Assembly: GCA_903828645.1 (NCBI GenBank)
Contig: CAIKNA010000255.1
Coordinates: 1-34,204 of the forward strand
Length of the DNA: 34,204 bases
Origin: an uncultured Bacteroidales bacterium
GTDB lineage: Bacteria; Bacteroidota; Bacteroidia; Bacteroidales; FEN-979
Direction: 5' to 3'
Shown here: piece by piece, positions 25,161 through 33,621 of the stretch
Numbering within the stretch: position 1 is the first letter of the stretch
Layout: each line of letters opens with the position of its first letter
The notes under the pieces: model-generated
Told to the model about the DNA's origin: nothing
Database searches by the model: none
The model's input: only the letters and a program-made list of their open reading frames with translations
Program-made: the position numbers and the translations under genes

Positions 25161-27680
25161 ATGATCAGGTTGAACCGGCAGGGGATCGTCAATTTATCCG
25201 GCATTTCCAAAATACTTCTTGCTTTTTGCTTTTGTTTACAATTCACAGTATGTGTTTCTGCAGCATCGTACAAGGTTAAAAAGTTATTGCATGAATCCGG
25301 CCTGGAAAAGGACCCCTCACGCAAAACGGAATTGTATATTGACATCGCCAATGAAATCAAAGGATCCAATCCCGACTCAGCCTTGTATTATTTCAGCCAG
25401 GCTGAGGTTTTAAATAAACTCTTGCCAGGGGAGGCTGAAAAAGGATTGAACCGGGTAAAGGTCTTAATTGGCCGTGCCTCTGTTGAAATTGCAAGAGGCA
25501 ATATTGATCAGGCATGGTCGCTCGATTCCATTGCCTTGATAGCGGCGCGCAAATTAAAAAGTCGTGAACTTGAAGCTGCCACATTGATGAGCATGGGCAG
25601 CGTGTACTATAATCGTTCCCGTTTTGATGAAGCACAAAAATGCAACCGGGAGGCCTTAACAATTATCCGCACTACCAAAGACCGCAAAACCGAAGGGAAA
25701 ATCCTGACCAATATGGGAACCATCGAGTTTATGTTCGGAAATGCGAAAAAAGCCGATTCCCTGTTCCACATCCCGCTTGGTATTGCAGCAATAAGCAAGG
25801 ATGACGATTTGCTTGCTGCAAGTTACCTCAACATCGGGTTGCTGAATGTTTATGCCGGTAAATATGCGGCAGCCGAAGACAATATCCGAAAAGCAGCAGC
25901 CGTATATCAGAAAATCGACGGGAAAGACGGGCTTGTACTTTGTTATCAAAACCTGGCCAACATCTGGGTGGCCCAGGGAGATATTGAAAAGGCCATCGAA
26001 TACAATATGCTGAATCACAATCTTTCAATGGAACTGGGCGATAAAACCGGACTCTCCAAGGCATTTCAGAACCTTGGAGAGTGCTATTCTCAAATCGGTG
26101 ACTATGAAAAGGCGATGGAAAACTTCATCGAGGGATTGAAAATAAAGACAGACCTGGGCGATACAAAGGAGATAGCCATAACAAACTCCTCCATCGGTCA
26201 TTTGATATATATGCAGGGAAACCTGAAACGGGCACTTGAATATTACCGGAAATCGTTACAGGATTATGCCAAGATTGGTTATGTCATGGGAATCGCAGCG
26301 AGTTATGGCGATATCGGGAACATCCTGTCCGAACAAAACAAAGGCGACAGTGCATTGTATTACTTCAGTAAATCGGAGAAAATCTATGTAAGGAACCAAC
26401 ATCCTGACTTCCTGGCGAACATATACCTGAATATCGGCAAGGTCTATTTTAACCGTGACGATTACTATCGGGCAGGTATCTATTATAAAAAAGCTGAACA
26501 GGTTAAAACACAACTGGCTGACAAAATAGGTATTTACAATTTAAGGAGCCTGTTCGCATCAATGTATCATCGTAAATCGCTTAAAAATCAGGAATCGCCA
26601 TCTCACAGGAAATCAGACCTGGATACAGCACTTTTTTATGCGAAAAGTGCATTTAAATTAGCTGACAGCATGGGTTACCTGCCCGGGAAACGTGAGTCTG
26701 CAGGCTATTTGATGGATATATATTCAGGACTTGGTGATATCGGGCAAGCCTTGAAATATGCCAGGATAAAAATGGAAATTTCCGACAGTTTAAGTTTGAA
26801 ACAGGGTGCCCAGGCTTTGATCAATGCGGAAATCCGGTGGAAAGCAGAAAGAAAACAGGTTGAAATCAACCGTCTTGAAAAACAAAGGGAACTTCAATCA
26901 AAAATAATTGACCAGCAAAAATCCTTAACCAGCAGGCTTGTTGGAATCATCGGTGCTACTTTAATCGTACTGATATTGATCGTTGTCGTGAGTGTTTTAT
27001 ATATTAAAAACAAGGTACGGCAAAAGGATATTGAATACCAGAAACATCTTAACGAAATTACCCGGCTTAAAATGCAGAATCTTCGCAACCGGATGTCGCC
27101 GCACCTGTTTTTCAACATCCTCGGGTTGGTTTCAGGTGATGCCGGCGATCCTGCGAAAGTGAAACAACGGGTAGGCCAGGTTGCCATGCTTCTCCGTATG
27201 AGCCTGGAGAACGCTGAACGCACAGCCATTGCGTTGTCTGAGGAACTGGAGATGGTGAAGTTGTATGTTGAACTTCTGCGCAACCGGGTCCCGGAGCCAT
27301 TTTCAGCACAGTTCGATATCGCCGGCAACGTTGATATAAACATCCTGGTTCCCTCCATGATACTCCAGATACCGGTTGAAAATGCCATCAAACATGGGTT
27401 GATGCAACAGGAAGGTGAAAAGAGACTCCGGGTTGTTGTGCAAAAAGTTGACAAAGTACTGGAGATCATGGTGGAAGACAACGGGATTGGTCGCAAGGTT
27501 TCGAAAGGCAGGACCACCGGGACGGGAACAGGACTAAAGGTGTTGTTGCAAACCATCCGGTTGCTGAACCACCAAAATAGAGAGTTAATAACCTTTGCAA
27601 TTACTGACAGGGAACCACAAGGAACAATAGCAAAAATAACTATCCCGGAAAACCACATCTATCACCTGAAAAACAAATGA
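25161..27680 (+). CDS. TPR-repeat LytS-type sensor histidine kinase
   Basis: 839 residues. A signal-like N-terminus (about 15-36) precedes a long periplasmic array of tetratricopeptide repeats (about 60-560), for example AFQNLGECYSQIGDYEKAMENF and SYGDIGNILSEQNKGDSALYYF. A short coiled coil, one transmembrane helix (about 593-615), a second linker and a His_kinase/HATPase module follow. The phosphoacceptor motif reads MSPHLFFN with H648; the N box is PVENAIKHG (N741), followed by EDNGIGR and GTGLK. This is the TPR/LytS arrangement common in Bacteroidota, in which the TPR region probably senses a protein or peptide partner in the periplasm. It overlaps the LytTR regulator by four bases and should phosphorylate it. 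Confidence 0.93.
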   Translation: MIRLNRQGIVNLSGISKILLAFCFCLQFTVCVSAASYKVKKLLHESGLEKDPSRKTELYIDIANEIKGSNPDSALYYFSQAEVLNKLLPGEAEKGLNRVKVLIGRASVEIARGNIDQAWSLDSIALIAARKLKSRELEAATLMSMGSVYYNRSRFDEAQKCNREALTIIRTTKDRKTEGKILTNMGTIEFMFGNAKKADSLFHIPLGIAAISKDDDLLAASYLNIGLLNVYAGKYAAAEDNIRKAAAVYQKIDGKDGLVLCYQNLANIWVAQGDIEKAIEYNMLNHNLSMELGDKTGLSKAFQNLGECYSQIGDYEKAMENFIEGLKIKTDLGDTKEIAITNSSIGHLIYMQGNLKRALEYYRKSLQDYAKIGYVMGIAASYGDIGNILSEQNKGDSALYYFSKSEKIYVRNQHPDFLANIYLNIGKVYFNRDDYYRAGIYYKKAEQVKTQLADKIGIYNLRSLFASMYHRKSLKNQESPSHRKSDLDTALFYAKSAFKLADSMGYLPGKRESAGYLMDIYSGLGDIGQALKYARIKMEISDSLSLKQGAQALINAEIRWKAERKQVEINRLEKQRELQSKIIDQQKSLTSRLVGIIGATLIVLILIVVVSVLYIKNKVRQKDIEYQKHLNEITRLKMQNLRNRMSPHLFFNILGLVSGDAGDPAKVKQRVGQVAMLLRMSLENAERTAIALSEELEMVKLYVELLRNRVPEPFSAQFDIAGNVDINILVPSMILQIPVENAIKHGLMQQEGEKRLRVVVQKVDKVLEIMVEDNGIGRKVSKGRTTGTGTGLKVLLQTIRLLNHQNRELITFAITDREPQGTIAKITIPENHIYHLKNK

Positions 27681-28465
27681 ACAAACATTCTGCCAGCCTT
27701 ATTTCTGTTGTGATCATTGATGATGACAAATCAGCAATTTTTGCCCTGCAAAACTTCCTGGAATTAATGCCTGAAGTTGTGATCAGGGGGACCGCAACCA
27801 CAAGTCAGAAAGCCATCAGGTTAATCAAAGAATTTGAGCCCGATCTTATCTTTCTCGATATCGAGATGCCCGGAAAGACCGGATTTGAGTTGCTGAAAGA
27901 ACTCGGGAAAGATTTATCACGACCTAATTACAAGGTGATTTTTCATACTGCCTATGACAAATATACAATCGAGGCCTTGCGTGAGTCTGCATTCGATTTT
28001 CTGTTAAAGCCAGTAAAGGAACCTGAATTAAAAGAGGCCATACAACGATTCCTGAAACAACAATCCTTGCCCCAGGAGCCCCAAAAAGAAGCTTCGGGTT
28101 TGACGTTGACCCAAATGGTGACGCTTCCGACAAACAGGGGATTGCAGTTTATTCCCAAAGCCGATCTTGTATATGCAGAATGTCAGAAATCAGCTTTCAG
28201 CCTGCGTTCGACATGGACTGTCGTGCTAAACAACAACCAGGTGATCAAACTGCGCCCGAATTGCAATGCCGCTTCCATCCTCAAACACCTTGGTCCCGAA
28301 TTTTTCATTCCATTAAGCCAATCAGCCATCGTAAATATTTCGTATGTCAGCATGGTCGAATATAAAACGCAGAGTTGTTATCTTTTTCCTCCGTTCGATC
28401 AAAAACCACTGAAAATTTCGAGACAATATCTTGCCAGGCTAAAGGAGCGGTTTGATGTGATCTAA
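27677..28465 (+). CDS. LytTR-family response regulator
   Basis: 262 residues. The receiver (about 8-125) has the acidic cluster D15-D17, phosphoacceptor D61 (IFLDIEMPG), T91 and K111 (LLKPVKEP). A linker with QQ and EPQKEA leads to a LytTR DNA-binding domain (about 160-262) with DLVYAECQKSAFSLRS and the closing ISRQYLARLKE. LytTR proteins bind pairs of short direct repeats upstream of surface or secretion genes. The ATG overlaps the kinase stop (ATGA), so the two form a cognate pair. The next genes downstream encode secreted proteins, and the shared upstream motif makes this regulator the first candidate for controlling them. Confidence 0.93.
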   Translation: MNKHSASLISVVIIDDDKSAIFALQNFLELMPEVVIRGTATTSQKAIRLIKEFEPDLIFLDIEMPGKTGFELLKELGKDLSRPNYKVIFHTAYDKYTIEALRESAFDFLLKPVKEPELKEAIQRFLKQQSLPQEPQKEASGLTLTQMVTLPTNRGLQFIPKADLVYAECQKSAFSLRSTWTVVLNNNQVIKLRPNCNAASILKHLGPEFFIPLSQSAIVNISYVSMVEYKTQSCYLFPPFDQKPLKISRQYLARLKERFDVI

Positions 28466-28760
28466 TAACTGCCCGGGCCTGTCCGCCTGGTAGAAGTCAG
28501 CTATTCCGGGTTGATATGCATGATTGCCATTGGGCGTCCGGACTACTCATTGTTCCTTTGATAAAAGAGAAGGTTCTTTGTCAGATGAAGCTCGTTTTTC
28601 CTGATTTGATTTAAATATTGCAACTTGTACACGCTGGCTGCCAGTTATCCGAAAATGGGCGTTTATCGTTTTTTACCCGGTTTGAAAACCCATTCCTTTG
28701 TTCATTCAAAGCCCGTGCAATTACAAATAATATTTTTTCTATACACCAAATTAATGCTTG
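28466..28760. other. Intergenic stretch after the LytTR gene
   Basis: No credible gene and no clear terminator with a T tract. The last 100 bases are increasingly AT-rich towards the motif and promoter of the T9SS cargo gene. Confidence 0.55.
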
Positions 28761-28786
28761 ATTTGCAGGGGGTGAATAGTTATAAT
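28761..28786 (+). promoter_or_regulatory. Second copy of the shared 26-bp motif
   Basis: This copy of the TTTGYAGGGGGTGAAT block lies about 137 bp before the T9SS cargo start, close to the 120 bp seen for the sensor kinase copy. It is preceded by TTGA, giving a -7-like TTGATTTG with one mismatch. The AGGGGGTGAAT core is identical in both copies. Confidence 0.5.
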
Positions 28787-28847
28787 ATTGTAATATTAAA
28801 AATATATTAAATCATGGCATTTGATTCAAATGGTTTTTGGAGTTTAT

Positions 28848-28855
28848 TAGTTTTG
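28848..28855 (+). promoter_or_regulatory. Candidate -7 promoter element of the T9SS/PID-CTERM/FISUMP operon
   Basis: TAGTTTTG is a perfect TAnnTTTG. A TTTG at 28820-28823 is 24 bp upstream, longer than the usual -33 spacing. The transcript would start near 28862 with a leader of about 60 nucleotides. Confidence 0.45.
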
Positions 28856-28922
28856 CACAAAAAAACACTTATTATACATGATTTTAGCCTAATTATTCTT
28901 CCAAAATTTTAACACCGAAAAA

Positions 28923-30575
28923 ATGAAAAAGAATAAACTATTTACCCACTTGCTTTTGTTCACAATTCTGGTGGTAATTCAATTTACATCTTTTACCCAA
29001 GGGGTTATTACGGTAGAATCAGGGGCTCGCATTGTTAGTGAAACAGGCAGCTACTGGGCGATTGATAACGGTACTTTTACCCTGACCAGCCCAAACGACG
29101 CCTATCCGGCTACCATGGCTAATCTTACCATTGCCAATGGTGCCTCGCTCTCCATTCTCCCGCTCAATTTTCTTACTGTAACAGGCACGCTGACCAATAA
29201 TGCGGGAAATAGCGGACTGGTTTTGAATTCCAATGCAACCGGCACAGGTTCGCTGATTAATGGTACGACTGCTGTACCGGTAATGGTTTCCCGCTATATC
29301 ACCGGAGCCTCTACGGCATGGCATTTAATTTCGTCGCCGGTTGCATCTCAGGCCATCAGCCCTGCTTTTACAGCTGACCCTGCAACATCGTATGATTTCT
29401 TTACCTGGTATGAACCAACAGAAACCTGGGTTAATTTTAAAAACACAACTGTTGCTCCAACCTGGAATGCTGCAAACGGGAATACTAATTTCATTGCCGG
29501 TAAAGGTTACCTCGTTGAATATGCAGGAACAGGGCTTACAAAGCATTTCACGGGCAACCTGAACGCAGGAACCATTTCTCCCAGACTTACAAAAAGCGGT
29601 ACAGGTATTTATGCAGCTTACAATCTGGTGGGTAACCCGTATTCTTCCTCCATCGATTGGAAGGCCTCAGGCGGCTGGGAAAGGAGCTCTTTGGTTTCAA
29701 GCGGTGGAGGTTATGATATGAGCATCTGGAATGATGCTGCCGGAAATTATGGTTCATTTAACAGCGCAGGATCAAGCGGAAATAATAACGTTACACAATT
29801 TATTCCTGTCGGGCAGGGATTTATGGTAAATGCAGCATCTGCGGGAACACTGGGCATGACAGACAGGATAAGGGTTCACGTTGACCAGGGATATCTCAAA
29901 TCAACGGATGTGATTGCCAATACCCTTCGCCTGAAAGTTACAGGAACAGCAAACACCTATACCGATGAGATCGTGGTCGAATTCGGCCATCCCACTGATG
30001 CCGGCGGCGCCGGAAAGATGTTCAGCTTTTATGAAACAGCGCCCAGTCTTTATACTTTGAAACCGGATGGTAATTATTCAATCGATTTCCGTGGCGAACC
30101 CGGAGCAGTCGCCATTCCATTGAGTTTTAAAGCAGGAGCCGATGGCAACTATACGCTCACTGCAAGCCAGCTCGAATCGTTTACATCATTCACTGTGATT
30201 ACCCTGGAAGACAAGCATGCAGGAAAAATGCAAAACCTTATGGAACATCAGTCATACACATTTTTCTCTGACAAAACCGACGATGCCGCCCGTTTCCTGC
30301 TCCATTTCGGGGGAGTTTTCAGCGTAAATAACCAGGAAAAGGGACCTGCGGTCACGATTTACAGTTCGGGAAGTTCAGTTTACATTTCAAATGCATCCGG
30401 TCTCGAGATGAAAGGCGAGGTGATCGTGTACAACATGATCGGGCAGGGAATGCTGCAGAGGACGCTCGGTGAAACCCCGCTGACCAGTATCAACCTGACC
30501 GCTAACGCAGGCTGCTACCTGGTGAAGGTGGTGACCGGTGACAAGGTATATTCAGGCAAAGTTATTATCAAATAA
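28923..30575 (+). CDS. Exported protein with T9SS type A sorting domain
   Basis: 550 residues: signal peptide (about 1-26, ending FTSFTQG), a beta-rich N-terminal region with VESGARIVSETGSYWAIDNG and repeated ANLTIANGASLSI-like strands, a middle region with ISSPVASQ and YNLVGNPYSSSIDW typical of Bacteroidota surface proteins, and a C-terminal T9SS type A domain from about 467 (YSSGSSVYISNASG, then VIVYNMIGQ, ending YSGKVIIK). It should cross the outer membrane through the type IX system and be anchored or released. No enzymatic motif is visible, so an adhesive or structural role is more likely. It is first in an apparent three-gene operon; 17 bp separate it from the next gene. Confidence 0.87.
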   Translation: MKKNKLFTHLLLFTILVVIQFTSFTQGVITVESGARIVSETGSYWAIDNGTFTLTSPNDAYPATMANLTIANGASLSILPLNFLTVTGTLTNNAGNSGLVLNSNATGTGSLINGTTAVPVMVSRYITGASTAWHLISSPVASQAISPAFTADPATSYDFFTWYEPTETWVNFKNTTVAPTWNAANGNTNFIAGKGYLVEYAGTGLTKHFTGNLNAGTISPRLTKSGTGIYAAYNLVGNPYSSSIDWKASGGWERSSLVSSGGGYDMSIWNDAAGNYGSFNSAGSSGNNNVTQFIPVGQGFMVNAASAGTLGMTDRIRVHVDQGYLKSTDVIANTLRLKVTGTANTYTDEIVVEFGHPTDAGGAGKMFSFYETAPSLYTLKPDGNYSIDFRGEPGAVAIPLSFKAGADGNYTLTASQLESFTSFTVITLEDKHAGKMQNLMEHQSYTFFSDKTDDAARFLLHFGGVFSVNNQEKGPAVTIYSSGSSVYISNASGLEMKGEVIVYNMIGQGMLQRTLGETPLTSINLTANAGCYLVKVVTGDKVYSGKVIIK

Positions 30576-30592
30576 TTACAAAACGAACGGTT

Positions 30593-30847
30593 ATGAAAAC
30601 ATTACGCAAACTTCTCTTGTTCTTTTTGATCATGCTCGGATGCCTCTCTTTTTCCCGGATCAGTTCCGCGCAGGCTCCTCCTCCCCCTCCGGCAGAGAAG
30701 GGGACTAATACCAACAAAGCCCCCGGGGGCGGTGCCCCTCTTGACGGCGGGTTGTTCATTTCACTGGCCATGGTGGCCGGCTTTGGCGCATGGAAATGGG
30801 TAAAAAAGAAGGATAAAAAGTCATACAGATGTTCATTCATCCACTAA
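30593..30847 (+). CDS. Small exported protein with PID-CTERM-like C-terminal sorting signal
   Basis: 84 residues. A signal peptide (about 1-27, ending SSAQA) is followed by a proline- and glycine-rich linker (PPPPPAEKG, NKAPGGG), then the tripartite tail APLDGGLF, a hydrophobic helix (ISLAMVAGFGAW) and a basic end (KKKDKK). This resembles the short PID-CTERM proteins of Bacteroidota, which are thought to be processed by an exosortase-like or related envelope enzyme; here the triad reads PLD. No such enzyme lies in the window. Almost nothing remains after removal of both signals, so the mature product would be a linker peptide or a small membrane anchor. It lies between two surface-protein genes, 13 bp before the next. 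Confidence 0.7.
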   Translation: MKTLRKLLLFFLIMLGCLSFSRISSAQAPPPPPAEKGTNTNKAPGGGAPLDGGLFISLAMVAGFGAWKWVKKKDKKSYRCSFIH

Positions 30848-30860
30848 AAATCACAGAAAA

Positions 30861-32069
30861 ATGAAGACTAAAACTATTAAGGCTGTTTATTTAACAGTTA
30901 TGATGCTTTTCCTTGCCGGCAGCATGGTTGCCCAGAACCAGAACGTGGGCATCAACAACACCGGTTCAAGCCCCGACCCCAGCGCCATGCTCGATGTCAG
31001 CTCGACAACCAAAGGTTTTCTCCCGCCCCGTATGACCCAGGTACAGCGCAACGCAATCGTTAGTCCGGCGGCAGGCCTGATAATCTGGTGCTCCAATTGT
31101 GGTATAAACGGGGAACTGCAGGTGTTCAACGGTGCTTCCTGGACAAACATCTCTGGTACTGTTGCAGCAGCTGCCGTACCCGGAGCACCTGTGATTGGAA
31201 CGGCCACTGCCGGAAACGGGCAGGCCTCCGTATCGTTTACCCAGCCTACATCCAATGGAGGATCAGCCATAACCTCTTACACAGCGACCTCGTCACCGGG
31301 AAGCATTACCGGAACTTTGAATCAGGCAGGAAGCGGAACCATTGTTGTCTCAGGGTTAACCAATGGCACAGCCTATACTTTTACCGTTAAAGCAACCAAT
31401 GCCATTGGAATGGGTCCGGCCAGTTCCGCCTCCAATTCAGTTACCCCAACTCCAACAGCATTCCTGTGTGGTTCTTCCATTGCCATAAACCATGTTGCAG
31501 GCGTAGTAGCACCAGTTACAAAAGCGGTGACCTATGGCACGGTAACCAATATTCCGGGTGAACCAACCAAATGCTGGATTACCCGAAACCTTGGTGCCAG
31601 CCAGCAGGCAACGATAGTTTCCGATGCCACCGAGGCTTCTGCAGGCTGGTACTGGCAGTTTAACCGAAAACAGGGGTACAAACATGATGGGACAACCAGA
31701 ACACCCAATACAACCTGGACAACCAGCATCAATGAAAGCTCGGACTGGATAACAGCCAACGACCCATGTAACATCGAGTTAGGTACTACCTGGCATATTC
31801 CGACTTATACCGAATGGTACAATGTAAACTCAATCGGTGGTTGGACCAACTGGAACGGCGAGTGGAGTTCAGGCTTGAAACTCCATGTAGCCGGGTTACT
31901 TAACTACAGCGGTGGTTCACTGACCAATCGCGGCACAAGCGGCCTCTACTGGAGTAGTACGCAGCTCGATGCCACTACCGGCTGGGAACTGGGCTTCAGC
32001 AGTGGGGGCAGCCTCGTGGACAAAAACTACAAGACGTTTGGCTACTCCGCCCGCTGCGTTAGAGACTGA
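30861..32069 (+). CDS. Exported Fn3 and FISUMP-domain surface protein
   Basis: 402 residues: signal peptide (about 1-25, ending SMVAQ), a fibre-like N-terminal segment (NVGINNTGSSPDPSAMLDVS, then GFLPPRMTQVQRNAI) known from many Bacteroidota surface proteins, an Fn3 domain (about 104-195, ending VTPTPTA), and a C-terminal FISUMP domain (about 203-402) with WITRNLGASQQ, GWYWQFN, WHIPTYTEW, YWSST and the closing YSARCVRD. No T9SS sorting domain is present, so export to the surface would need another route or a partner. The FISUMP domain is a C-type-lectin-like or formylglycine-enzyme-like fold and probably binds a ligand. It is the third gene of the operon. Confidence 0.85.
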   Translation: MKTKTIKAVYLTVMMLFLAGSMVAQNQNVGINNTGSSPDPSAMLDVSSTTKGFLPPRMTQVQRNAIVSPAAGLIIWCSNCGINGELQVFNGASWTNISGTVAAAAVPGAPVIGTATAGNGQASVSFTQPTSNGGSAITSYTATSSPGSITGTLNQAGSGTIVVSGLTNGTAYTFTVKATNAIGMGPASSASNSVTPTPTAFLCGSSIAINHVAGVVAPVTKAVTYGTVTNIPGEPTKCWITRNLGASQQATIVSDATEASAGWYWQFNRKQGYKHDGTTRTPNTTWTTSINESSDWITANDPCNIELGTTWHIPTYTEWYNVNSIGGWTNWNGEWSSGLKLHVAGLLNYSGGSLTNRGTSGLYWSSTQLDATTGWELGFSSGGSLVDKNYKTFGYSARCVRD

Positions 32070-32190
32070 TTGCGCCCAGACGCAAACTAAACGACCTGAA
32101 AGTATTTTCTGGTTAATCCCTAACCTGGAAAAACATACGTATTATATTATTCATAGCAGACCCCCATTTTCTCCTTCAGCCGGCCGGTTG

Positions 32191-33099
32191 TCATCCGCTT
32201 TGCTCCGCAGGGTGTCTGCTCCGGCATTTTCTCAATTTTACCTGTGCCGGTCGTTCGCTCTCGTATACGATTTTATGACCGTCCCCAAGGGCCTTTTCAA
32301 TATCCCTGATGTCCTTGACAAGCCGGAACATTCCGGTTATTTCTACCGAAGCTGACTGGTCGGTTCCCCAAAGGGCGCGGTCGAGGGTGATATGTCGTTC
32401 AATAAAGGATGCTCCCAGCGCCACCGCAGCATAGCTGGGTGCCAAACCCGTTTCATGGCCCGAATACCCAATGGGAATTCCCTGATATTTCTGTAAAAAT
32501 GTATGGATCACCTTCAGGTTCAGCTCATTCAATTTACAAGGATAGGTGGAGGTTGACTGGGCAAGCAGCAGGTTGTTTATATCAAACAGTGAAATGGCAT
32601 GCTCAATCTGCTCCATGGAAGACATCCCGGTTGAAAGAATAACGGGTCTCCCGGTCGTATGTATTTTTTGAAGCAGATCAATATCGGTTATCGTTGCTGA
32701 AGCCACCTTATAGGTTACCGGATTGAACTGTTCAATAAACTCCACTGCACATTCATCCCAGGCAGATGCAAACCAATGAATGCCTTTATGCTTGCAATAG
32801 GTATCAATTTCGGTGAATTCATTCAATCCGAATTCAATTTTCCTGCGATAATCAATATAGGTCATCCTGCCCCATGGCGTATCACGCTCAATTTGCCATT
32901 GATCTATCGGGGTACAAAGTTCCGGTGTCCGTTTTTGAAATTTAACTGCGTCACAACCGGCAAAGACAGCCCCGTCAATGAGTTTTTTCGCCATATTCAG
33001 GTTTCCGTTGTGATTGATTCCTATTTCAGCAATAATATAGACGGGTTCGCCATCACCGACGCGACGGTCGCCAATTTGTACGGTTCTTTTTTTGTTCAT
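32191..33099 (-). CDS. NeuB-type N-acetylneuraminate/nonulosonate synthase family protein
   Basis: 302 residues with a TIM-barrel NeuB core: AEIGINHNG (about 24-32), CDAVKFQKR with the metal/PEP-site lysines, ASATITDIDLL, ILSTGMSS, STYPCKL, and IGYSGHETG with the conserved histidine, then ERHITLD. The family condenses phosphoenolpyruvate with a C6 amino sugar to make sialic, legionaminic or related nine-carbon sugars. The usual C-terminal SAF/antifreeze-like domain of about 60 residues is absent, as in a shorter subfamily. The start overlaps the HAD phosphatase stop by four bases (ATGA). The 12 terminal residues after KLR are atypical. Confidence 0.87.
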   Translation of the reverse strand: MNKKRTVQIGDRRVGDGEPVYIIAEIGINHNGNLNMAKKLIDGAVFAGCDAVKFQKRTPELCTPIDQWQIERDTPWGRMTYIDYRRKIEFGLNEFTEIDTYCKHKGIHWFASAWDECAVEFIEQFNPVTYKVASATITDIDLLQKIHTTGRPVILSTGMSSMEQIEHAISLFDINNLLLAQSTSTYPCKLNELNLKVIHTFLQKYQGIPIGYSGHETGLAPSYAAVALGASFIERHITLDRALWGTDQSASVEITGMFRLVKDIRDIEKALGDGHKIVYESERPAQVKLRKCRSRHPAEQSG

Positions 33100-33611
33100 T
33101 TTTCTTTTTGTTTACAATAAATAATGATCTCGGCAAATTCCCTGAAGGCTCCATGGCCCCCTTTGTTGACCATGATGATGCTGGCAATTTTTCGGATCAT
33201 CGACATAGAGTCGGTCGGACAGGCTGATAATCCAACATGTTGCATAATTTCCAGATCGTTTGAGTCATCCCCGATATAAGCCACCTGGTCAGCTGACAAT
33301 TTTCTTGTGTGTATGATCTCTTTTAACACTAAATATTTATCCCGGCTGCCAGGATGATATTCTGTGATCCCCAGTTTTTCAACCCTACGATGAACTATTT
33401 CCGAGTTCTCGCCTGTAACAACTCCTGTTTCAACCCCTGCATATTTTCGCAACCGCTCAACGCCCATCCCGTCGCGTATTGAAAACCGCTTCAATTCTTC
33501 CCCTTTGTTCGAATAATAGACGCCTCCATCAGTCAATACCCCATCGCAGTCGGTCAGCAATAGTTTTATTTTGCTGACCTTTTCAATAAACTCCTGATTT
33601 GATTTTTTCAT
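33096..33611 (-). CDS. KdsC-type HAD phosphatase
   Basis: 171 residues, the normal length for this family. The HAD motif DCDGVLTDGG (D21, D23) lies at the N-terminus, VVTGENSE is motif II, and YIGDDSNDLEI is the C-terminal metal motif. KdsC-like enzymes remove phosphate from 3-deoxy-D-manno-octulosonate 8-phosphate; close relatives act on nonulosonate 9-phosphates. The NeuB-type partner and the SDR point to the second role or to a Kdo-like sugar in a surface polysaccharide. The gene order is SDR, phosphatase, synthase, with 10-bp and overlapping junctions that make one operon. Confidence 0.88.
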   Translation of the reverse strand: MKKSNQEFIEKVSKIKLLLTDCDGVLTDGGVYYSNKGEELKRFSIRDGMGVERLRKYAGVETGVVTGENSEIVHRRVEKLGITEYHPGSRDKYLVLKEIIHTRKLSADQVAYIGDDSNDLEIMQHVGLSACPTDSMSMIRKIASIIMVNKGGHGAFREFAEIIIYCKQKEK

Positions 33612-33621
33612 TTATATTTAT

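Noticed and set aside
26894-27658. Minus-strand 254-codon ORF inside the kinase gene
   Set aside because: It is antisense to the histidine kinase catalytic region, with no domain and Ser/Thr/Ile-rich shadow composition.
32069-32084. TTGCG/CGCAA stem after the FISUMP gene as a terminator
   Set aside because: A five-base stem without a T tract is too weak to call.
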